From Brachypodius melanocephalos (Eukaryota; Chordata; Aves; Passeriformes; Pycnonotidae): 64,000 nt of DNA. Under the pieces are notes generated by a model. The model made no database searches. It was given only the letters and a program-made list of their open reading frames with translations, and was not told where the DNA came from. Location of the stretch: assembly GCA_013398615.1 (NCBI GenBank), contig VZSR01000245.1, positions 515,434 to 579,433 of the forward strand, given 5' to 3'. Both the position numbers and the translations under genes were made by a program. Of this stretch, positions 54,421 through 64,000 are shown piece after piece. How positions within the stretch are numbered: the first letter of the stretch is position 1; every line of letters begins with the position of its first letter.

Positions 54421-55990
54421 TGCAAGGTCTGTCAAGACCTTGTCTTGAAAAGCACTAAAGAGGATTTAAATGGCTGAAGACAGTTTTTAAAAGATTATGA
54501 TCTGCCTTATTTTAGAGTCAGAGACTAATGGTGGCTTAAATGCATGAATGTCTTTTTTTACCTCATTTTTTGTTTTAATATATTGCTTAACTTCAGGAAA
54601 CATTTCGGTAGTGTCAGACACATATTGCACATTGTATTTTTTTATTTATTCTGAAAGAAAGATTTAGGATTTTAATTTACTTAGACAAGGAGTATGATTC
54701 ATTTTGCCATCATCCAATTTCAGATGTGGTGCTGTACAGTATGTTTTTAAATCTCTTGCAAACATTTTATCAACAGTATGTATTTCTACCATTGTAACCA
54801 CCATTGTGCAATTGTATCTCTTCACTTATGTGAAAGTAAACGAAGTACTATTTTTTATAAAATATATTGAAGCTTAATTGCAGTTCTGGCTATCAGTCAA
54901 TTGAAAGCAGTAAAAATCTCATAAAAGGTTGTTATTTCTGAGAAGCTTCTCAGATGCATGATTTCTATTCCCAGCTTTGCTTTCTAGATTCCCTCTTCAC
55001 CAGCAGTGCTAACTGGCACATTTGCAACTTTGAAGCTTCATACCATTTCCAGCTTTAGAATTCTTTGCTCTGCCCATTTTTATCTCCTGCTGCTGGTTTC
55101 TCTCTCTCTCAGTCTTTTTCTCCTACTTTCTTCCACCACTTGAGTGCCCTTGTTTATGCTTATCCCTTTAGAAGCCAGAAGCTGGAAGGGCCGGTGCCCA
55201 CAGCTGAGAGTGCACCCTGTGTTTGTGCTGCTCTGGAGCACTGAGGAGCACTGGTAAAAGCCAAGCTGCTCTCCATCTGCCTGTCTTCTTATTCATAACA
55301 GGAGAACATTTATCTGTCAACAGAACTCTTCTCTGGGATGACAATAATCACAGAAAATACATCAGGGTAGGTGCAAAGCCCTGATGATCAATGTGACCCC
55401 TGTATTCACCATAATTCTTGTTAGGGAGCAACATTGAGGCCAAGCTCTTGCAATGGGGTTTGGGGCTTGCTAGCAGTAGAATTGCTACGCCCCAACTGAT
55501 GCCTTCAAGAAACAAGTATTTCTGAAAGCTGTGTGGGTTGCTGTACTATCTTATTGGAAACTGGGGGGCAGGGAGAGGTGTGCGTAATTGAGAAAAAATA
55601 CAGCTCTTTTGGCAAAAATAGAAAAAAAAGTAACATTAAGCACTAGTAATCACACTTTTTTATTAGCTGGGCTCTAATATATAGAAAAAGACAGGTATCT
55701 GAAAAATTCTGTGAAAGCTGTGTTCCTCACACTATCTGAGCTTCTGTCTTTTATATCCTTTGAAATTGGAAAGCCAGACATTTTATTTGCTGGTTCTTCT
55801 AATGTATCAGCTGAGGCCACCTAGAGTCTCATTATTTTTTTCATTATTATAAATATATATGTGTCCATATATGTTTACAAATATGCTTTATAATACAAGC
55901 CCATGTGAAGCTGAACAAATTGCCGTATTTTTCATACTAGTTGCAAAACAAAAAAATGCTAATAAGGTTTCAAGGACTGATAAAGGAGGC

Positions 55991-56040
55991 AAAAAAAAAA
56001 AAAAAAAAAAAAAAAACAACAAAAAAACAAACCCACCCCA
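55991..56040. repeat. Poly-A run with A/C-rich end
   Basis: About 26 consecutive A are followed by AAC units and a CCCACCCCACCC stretch. It may be a retroposon tail or a slippage-prone low-complexity tract. The open frame that passes through it (55859-56392) is only a lysine-run artefact. Confidence 0.9.
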
Positions 56041-58448
56041 CCCAAAAGACAAACAACAAATTACATTACAACATGACCAGAGAAAAGTTACTTTCTTGCT
56101 CCTATCTCCCCTCTCCTGTCTAGATGAAATGGTAGCTATTAGCCCATACAATCAGTTACACAGAATTTGGACAGACTCAATTCAGCTTAAGAGACAAATT
56201 AAATCACTTCCCTCCTGTAACCACCTTTCCTGTATTGACAATGAAATCTCCTCTGTTACATGTGAAAATGTATATGACAACTCATTAAAAAAGATGTTTT
56301 ATGTCATACAGGGATGTTTTATGAAAATGGAGTATGTTCAGATTTTTATTAAAAGCCATAAAACAAACCTCAACCTTTCCCCTGTAGAGTAACTTCAACA
56401 GAATTGAAGTTTTTCCAACCAATACAGCATTTGTAAAGACATTAGTCATCAGATTGAGAAATTAAACTTCTTTCTACTGTATCATCATAAACTAGAGGAA
56501 CAGTCATGATCACTTGATCTGAAAACAATGATTGCTACCTTATTTCTTCATAAGAATTCCATACTTTATAATTAGCATACATACAGTAGTACAGGTTGAT
56601 AACAGTTCTTACAGTAGAGAGTAATCTTACTGATTTCAATACCATTTACAGGGTAACACACTCCTCTTAGTCAAAGGAAAGAAAGAAACAGACACTGCTA
56701 CAGGATGCTAGAAACGGATGGAAAAGAGGGGTAGGAAAAGCACCTTTGTATGGTAGTTTGTCATACCAAGATATCCTGCCCTTCTAAATTAGTAACAATG
56801 AGTTGGATTCCAATATATAAACATGAAATGACAGCTTCCATGCAATCAGTACAAAACATGCTGAGACATAAGTAGCACAACTTTCTGCTGAGGAGAACTC
56901 ATTTTTTTGTGAATGTGTTGACCACCTGTCTTTTCAAAATTGGAAATTCCAAAATACATTCCCATAAGGCTGAAAACACCATGCCTCATGACAAGCAGAT
57001 TTCTGTTACAATAATAATTGTATAATTGGGCAGCACAAGCAGAAGATCTTCCTAATGTAGAAGCAACCTACAAGTTTTATAGGTGAAGCATATGCTTTTT
57101 ATTATGATAATGGGGTACCAATAGTATATGGGTGGAAAAACAACTCCTTAAACATGAGGAAATGAAGAGTCTGTTTCAGTATCTTAATGACCTCCTGTTT
57201 CAAGGGATCAACATGTAAAAGGACCACGTCACTCCTCCACCCAAAACAGGATACCAAAATTTCACCAAGCTGTGCTGGCAGAGAGGGATGCAGACAACCC
57301 CAGATCTAGCCAAGTCTGCCAGTCCTCCAGGCATCCTGACCTGAGGGAGTCTAAGGAACGAGAACCATGCACACCACAAAGCCCATAGCACTCTCCCTGG
57401 AAGGGACTGACTATTCCCCAGGACAAAATGGGCAGAACAAACCTCACCAGAGAAAGCTTCCTGGAGAGTAATAATCTGCTATAGTCCCTTCTGGCAATTT
57501 GTCCCAGCAAGTAGCTACCAAGTCTATTGTTACACACAAAGGCTGTGCAACCTGCCCTGCCTGCCACAGTGTGCCAAGCACACCACTGGAAGGGTGACTG
57601 TGGAACCTCCCCAGCACTGTAATCACTGCTAGCAAAAGATGGGATTCAATTGGAAAAATTAAAGAAAATAGGCGAGTAAGATGGATTGACACAAGGTTTT
57701 AATCATGGATTGCTTATATGTAAGAATCCTCCTTTTCAGACACGCTCAGGGGCACTAGCTGTCACTCAGCTCAGCAGGCTGGATCCACAGCAAAGGCTGT
57801 TTGTTTCAAAGCACAGCCTGAAGAAACCTGTTACCTGGTAATTTGTCATAATCAATTGCTCAGAAAATGCTAGAGTAGAGATGAACAAACCATTCATAGC
57901 AAATTACTCATCCAGGAAATTATATCCTGTTCCAGTTCAAAAATTGCCAGGGAAGAGTCTTGATACATACTGATGTTGGCGCCAGTGAAAATATTTTTTG
58001 GAAATCATTTGGATAAACACCTCTTCCTATAAATCACCCAAATATTCCCTGCTGTGAATCTCATATCCTTGATATGCAGAAGGCAATGCTAAGCATTTGG
58101 GCATCTTTTCAGCAAAAGGCAACTGAAGGCTGCAGCTGCATCACAGCCTGCTGTGCTGACAACCTCCCCACACCACGAATTCCCAGGAGACCAACTCCTG
58201 CACCACGACAGTGTCACAGTTGCACCCCAGAAGTTCACACTCATAAGGATTCAAGCATGAAATCTACCTTCCACAGATCATAAAGCCAAATCCTGAAACT
58301 CACTTCTCCACCAAGAACAGAGACCACCTTATTGCCAGAACCAAAAGCAAAGCCTGATTTCTAAGCTGAACTTTCCTCAGTAATTCTCCAAACACATGTT
58401 CATATACATGGACATCAACATGCAAGCAAATAATTTAACCATAAAATA

Positions 58449-58475
58449 ATCCTAGAATTATAGAATAATGTTATT
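58449..58475 (-). mobile_element. Possible CR1 3'-terminal tip
   Basis: AATCCTAGAATTATAGAATA resembles the reverse-complemented CR1 terminal repeat (AATCATAGAATCATAGAAT). The sequence after it no longer follows the CR1 consensus well, so this may be a very old remnant or chance similarity. Confidence 0.3.
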
Positions 58476-61400
58476 TTTCCTACAAAAGAGACAATTTAGA
58501 TTATGCAAAGATCATTTTATGAGAGTTTCTACATTCACTTAATGGGAAACACTGAGGAAAAACAGTTACCCAGCATCAAGTTGTGGAAATTATACACAAT
58601 CGACTATTTTGTATAGTATGGCTTTTGCTTGTAAAAAACAGAGATTCTATATTGATGCAGTGGCTATGACCACAGATTCACTAAACTGAGGTGTGCAGGA
58701 GTTTTCTCAAGACTGCAAACACATTGTTCTCCTGAATATTATGGTATTATGATTAATTATCATTCTTCTATTCTGTAGACTTCTACCTGTGGTCAAGCAG
58801 TGTATTTAGTAGGCATTTCCAGATAACTTCTACACTCCTACATCTCTCTCTTTTCCCTCAGAAGCCTCTCACACACATAACGCACATTGTGCCAGGTCAT
58901 GAGGGTGACAAACACAAGGGATATATTTTTTTCTGCAGCTCTCATTAGTCTAGAGGGACTATTCATAAATATAGAGATTGACCCCAGATATCAAAACACT
59001 GTTTCTTCTAACACCACCACTGGAGGAAATCCTCGCTCTTAAAATATAAATCATTTTTATTGATTAGTTGCACCAGCTTTTCATAAAAGCATTCAGCCTC
59101 TTAAAGACCAAGGATATTTGTCTCAGGCTTTGAAATACAGACGTGGAAGAAAATTCACGTTTTCTTAGAATCAGAAATTTCTACTTGACCCATATGCTTC
59201 TTGCCAGCTGAGCACCAGCAGAAGAGCCTGTGGAGTTTTCCTGTATCTACTGCTTCAGAACATTCAGTTAAAGTAGTTACACTTCAGAAACATTTCAGTT
59301 GTCCAAGTGAAACAAAGGTTCCTCAGGATTTTGTTTCAAAAATGGCAGAGTTTTAAACACAGCTCACTATAAACAAATACAATATTTAGATCAGCTGCAT
59401 TCTGGCTCCACCTCTGCATCCACTGTACAGAAAGTACCATTTTCCCTACAAAGTGTGTAGGGAAATATATACCATAGCAGCACAGGAAAGTATATGAGGA
59501 CACATGAAAATGACAGCTAATAGGTCAGATTTGACATATCAAAACATAATCTATTTTACTCTGCCTTTTGTACAGAAGTTTGAATTCCTATTTACACAGT
59601 TCTTACAGTGAACATGAAGACGAAGAATCCACTGGGACAGAAATTCTCATTTTTCCCTTACATCTTATCAGTCACATGCACAAACCACTCCAGCTTATTT
59701 TTCTTTGCATTTTCTCTTCTTTTATTGGTTCTAATCGTCTTGATCTTCTTTTTAACCTGCCCCAACTCGTCTCATCTTGCAGTATGTTTAATGAATGGCT
59801 CTTCACATAGAACTCAAACTTGCACAGAGGATTTATAGTACAGCAAGTTTCATCTGGAGTAGGTGTAAATTTTTTTTTCCAGTTATGTAAAATTTAGCTC
59901 TAGCAAGCCCATAAAACTGCCTACAAGCAATACTGATTGCATATCATGGATTGCTCTACAGAAATAATTTAAAACAGATTCCAGATAACTTTCTTCCCTT
60001 TTATTTACTTTAAAGGAAATGTTTGTTTCATAACTGTCATGGTAAGAAATTAATTCAAAGTTCATCATTAATTTAAGTTCATCATTGTCCCTAGCAGGTT
60101 TAGACATCCATTTCTTCTTTCTGGATGACAAGCTCAAGGTGGCCAGCAGCACTTCCAACTCCAGGAGATCAGGCCTCACAGTAACTGAGTGTGCATGCTG
60201 TCAAAGGCCCTTATGCCTTTTGAGTCAAGCTCCAAATCTGTGTCACGCCATGCAAAGGCCATTTATTTAGGCTTCCCTCATTGGTAAATTTGGCTTGCTG
60301 TCCCCTTGAAGGCCATCCCAGACTGCTGGTGGCTCGGGACTGTCCCTGTCAGCGCAGCACGGGGACAGACCGGTGCCTTGTGGGGGTGCAGGGCGAGGAG
60401 AGCTGCGGCTTCTCATCACTGCGGCTCTGACAGGGGAAGAGCACACAGCACCTGCCGTTCCTGCAGCAGCCCCTCCTGGGGACTGCAAGGTAATTTACAG
60501 ACACTAATTCAGACCATTTCCCACTCTGTCAGGAAAGAAAGGACATCTGTACAAATCTCATCGTTGAGGCTGAGCGCCTTGGACACAGCAGTGCTCAGCT
60601 TAAGCCCAACAGAGCTTCCTTGGCCACCAGCAGTTGATGTTGGATTTCAGTTCTCATGTCAGTGTATCACTCATTAGCTCACTCCTGCTGAGACAAATAT
60701 GTGTCCCAAAGTTCAGCTCCCACACCCTTACACTGACTTTTAATGCTTTGCCTGATTTGGTTTTGGCCTGGTAAGGAGGCCTGTGCCCATTGGTAAAGTG
60801 GCCGGTTAATCCACAGTCATAATGGACTGCCATGGGTAACTCCCTCCAGTAATTTCTGAGGAAAAATGTCACTTTCTATGGAGTTGGTTTGCTCCCTTAA
60901 TGGAGGAGGAATCCAAAGGCTGCCCCCAGAGCCGGGCAGTGTCAGGGACGGGCATTACCTTGGACACAGAGCTCTGCCATGAGCACAGCACACCCCAGCA
61001 GGCCTCACGGGGAGCAGAGGGCCCCTGCCCAAACACATTGTAGGCTCTTACACCTCTGCACTAGCTCTCTTCACAGCACAAATCTCATCAAAGTATGTAC
61101 AAAAGCAGTTCTGTTCACCAAGGCCAAATGAGGGAGGAAAACATGACAATTTTTATATGCTTTGACACTTATTTGGGAGCTGAAGCAGGGCTTGGGAGAT
61201 TCACAGGCCTCATGCTGGCCCTGTGCCCAGGAATGAATTACACTCTGAAATTCTAAACTGCACTCTCATGGCAAATGCTAAAATGCTGTTATTGTAATAG
61301 CAGTGCAATATCATGGTAGAGAGCAGAAAAATGACACACAGCAGAGCTTCTAATCTGAAAAACAATAACACTGTAAAATATAACATATTTTTAAAAAATC

Positions 61401-64000
61401 TCAATTAAATGTTCCCCAATATATACTCTAGCTTAGTAATACTCATAGTTTTTCAACAGAATATACCAAATACCAGTGGAGTTGGTTTTATTGGTATTTC
61501 TGAATAATAATATGCATTACATGACTCGGTAATTATGGAATTGGATATTTATGTATCATCTAAAAATTAATACTTATGTAATTCAAATGACTCACCAAAA
61601 AAAATTTAAAATTCCATAATTATGAGCATGGAACACTGCTTATTTGCCACATTAGATCAGAACAAGAAAACACAGTTAAATGAAATATTTTATGCCACAG
61701 TGCAGGATGATATTTCTATTGAAGATAAAAATTAGAAATCAGTGCATATAGTGCATCAAATACATATGGATGGAAGAGCTACAAAGATTTCAGTTTTGTG
61801 TTTTCCTTTCCAAACTGCACTTAGAAAAAGCACAAAACCAATTTTACAGATAATATAGACAGATGCAGATGTAAATACAGACACATGACCTGGGTTGTAT
61901 GTGATATTTACAACCATGCCTGGAGAGAATATAGCACGTCTGGGCAAGGGCTTACAACCTGACTGCAGCAATAACAGCCAGAAAACAATCCAATATGCAA
62001 CATGAGAAAACTACTCCCCTGTCAGCCAGACTTCCCAAAATGGAGATATTTCTTCTACCTGGAACAAAATTAGTCATGCCTAGCAGAGACTGCAGCCAGC
62101 CAGAGAGATTGGGACAGCCCCCATGTCCACGCAGTGCCACCATGCAGTGCAAACAGCGATATATTTCTATTCATCCAGTGGAAACTGTGAAGCTCTCAGC
62201 AGACAGTCCTGAGAAATCCTAATGTTCCACATAATGGTCACCTGAATGACCAAAGGAATCTTTATAATAAAGTCAAGCAAACTGTAGAGTGTGACAGGCT
62301 TTGTAAGAAAATAAACTTAGTGTAAACAGCTTCTGTCTAAGTTGTTTACCAAAGTTTTGTGACGCTGTCTAGCTGGTGGCAGAGTCAGGAACATTTCGTC
62401 CATGATTGCCACCTGGCCATCCGGGAATTAAGGGAGAAAGACTGGAGGGATTTATCAGATTTATTACAGAAATTCTGATAAAAAAGCAGATAGCTACAGC
62501 AAGTCTAGAAACACTAATTAGGGGTTTTTGCAACCTTTTTTTCTAATTTGTATTCTTTTGGAATAACACGGTCATCTGCTACTGTATAGGGATTCCTCCG
62601 GCCTGCTGAATGACCCATTTTAAAATAGCATAAACTTACATATATTGAAATAGAAATTGGCCCCATTATCATGCCTGGATGTTTTGGTATTGTGAATCCA
62701 CCTATCAATATTAACAGCTAAATTATCTTTCAGTGACACTACTGGACCCAGTCCTGTAAAATTGCAGAGCCCTTTTACGAGGTGTTTCACTAAGTTATGG
62801 AAAAGAGCCTTTGGCATTTCAAGTAATTAATTAGATATCTGTTCAACAATATTCTTCTGTTTCCCTTCCACATAAACAATGCTGGCTATTAACTTTAAAA
62901 GAGGCATTGAGGAACCATATCTGAAAATATTTTTGTACCAATAAGAACTGTAAAAGCACTGACTGAATTACTTGTGTACCCAGTGATGCTGAGAATGTGT
63001 GAATGGCAGGAAGTTTCACCTCCGTTTTGCCTCAGCCAATCCCAAATTATCAGACTCAACAAAGAGCCAATACTGGAGTCAGTGTTGGAGAAGTGTAATG
63101 GTCTGTGAAATAGGAAAGGTCAGATTAGGTAATTCATTATTTAGTATAGATTTACACTCTGACTGTATGAATCTCTGACAGATTTAGATCTAAAGCATTT
63201 ATCAGCACTTTTGGGTGCATTCAGATTTATAAAGACTGAATAAACACACAACAATGCTTCAAGAAACATAAAAAGGTCAACATTTAAAAATTGTCTCATC
63301 GATTTGGAGTTTCCTGTGCTTATGGAAATTACTAGTCTAAAAAGTCACATGAAAGTTGTTATGAGTAACTCTTTGTGAGTTTTTGCTTCAAAAAGTCAGA
63401 TAATGCTAAACAGTGGTTACTTTGGGCTGTCTTTTGGCAATATACATGAGATATCAGCATTTAATGAATTTTAACAATTGTCATTAACATAAAAGTCAGA
63501 CTGGGAGTATATTGCATAAGTGATTTATTTGTAAATGTTGTAGGATGATTTCAATGACTGTTACAGACTTGCCAGGACCCAAGACTAATCACAAACTTTT
63601 AAAGAGTATAGTTCTACACTTCATTTCAGTAGTAGTAAATCCAGTTAAAGAGCTTCCCACTTTTCTTATCTGTTTCAACTCCCTGCTACTACTCACAGCC
63701 TATTGAGCTGATACAACTGTGTGGGGTGCTGTGTAATGGACAAATGGAATAATCTAAATAGAAAAGAGAAAAAAAAAGGGGGGAGCAGAATACAGAACAC
63801 AGACAACGAGACAGATATTGCCACATAGACACAAAAACAGCCATAAGTGTTTAATGTTGTATACATGTGGCATTCATTGATTTGGTTTACAAATTAAGTT
63901 AAACAGAAAAGATTTTGGGACATGATTATAACCTTGAATTATAGATTCTTCCAGGCCTCTATCATGACTACAGTAAACATGGCACATGGAAAATAAATGT

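Larger units (their letters stand above)
54421..64000. other. 3' flank, AT-rich, no gene recognised
   Basis: The part nearest the gene may still be 3' UTR. Beyond it I see no open frame with a recognisable domain and no RNA gene. Identifiable items are a long A-run (55991), a possible CR1 tail tip (58450-58475), two GC-rich patches (60290-60490 and about 60910-61030) and a 13-base inverted repeat pair (61530 and 61610). A compositionally distinct stretch at 57200-57690 has overlapping minus-strand frames of up to 101 codons, none recognisable. Confidence 0.6.

Noticed and set aside
55859..56392. 177-codon plus-strand frame in the 3' flank
   Set aside because: It passes through a poly-A run giving a long lysine stretch, is otherwise without domain or codon bias, and shares the position with a minus-strand frame.

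Overview
The window is vertebrate nuclear DNA, almost certainly from a bird and probably a songbird. Support for this is the AT-rich non-coding sequence with a single sharp CpG island, the CR1-type LINE tails, a solo LTR of a kind I associate with passerine genomes, GT-AG introns, and two N-filled assembly gaps. It holds one protein-coding gene, which I identify as OLFM3 (olfactomedin-3, also called optimedin or noelin-3), complete on the + strand. I see no bacterial, phage, plasmid or CRISPR content and no second protein-coding gene.

Layout: 1-3.7 kb is AT-rich 5' flank. 3.7-4.96 kb is a CpG island with a 30-bp GC-rich tandem repeat, and it contains distal first exon 1b (start codon 4465). 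4.5-35.9 kb is a long intron with a 100-N gap, a CA microsatellite, a 639-bp solo LTR (14172-14810) and an old CR1 scrap. About 35.98-36.43 kb holds an AT-rich, TATA-type candidate promoter and alternative first exon 1a (start codon 36298). Five shared exons follow: exon 2 (41350-41496), exon 3 (43950-44105), exon 4 (44842-45061), exon 5 (52118-52224) and exon 6 (53539-54216, stop TAA). Between them lie a CR1 LINE tail just upstream of exon 2, a second gap (260 N) and an ancient MIR-like element in intron 4. 54.2-64 kb is the 3' UTR and AT-rich 3' flank with two GC-rich patches near 60.3 and 60.9 kb.

When the exons are joined, both first exons end in phase 0 and splice onto the same exon 2. 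They predict secreted proteins of 478 residues (exon 1a) and 458 residues (exon 1b). These differ only in the N-terminal leader. The shared part is a cysteine-bearing noelin/coiled-coil region followed by a C-terminal olfactomedin beta-propeller, and no coding exon shows a frameshift or internal stop.

No new biological system was found. The items most worth a second look are the contrast between the two promoters (CpG island with minisatellite versus TATA/homeodomain/Pax6-like), the overlapping upstream ORFs in the exon 1b leader, the solo LTR, and the GC-rich patch with a donor-like edge at 60.3-60.5 kb.
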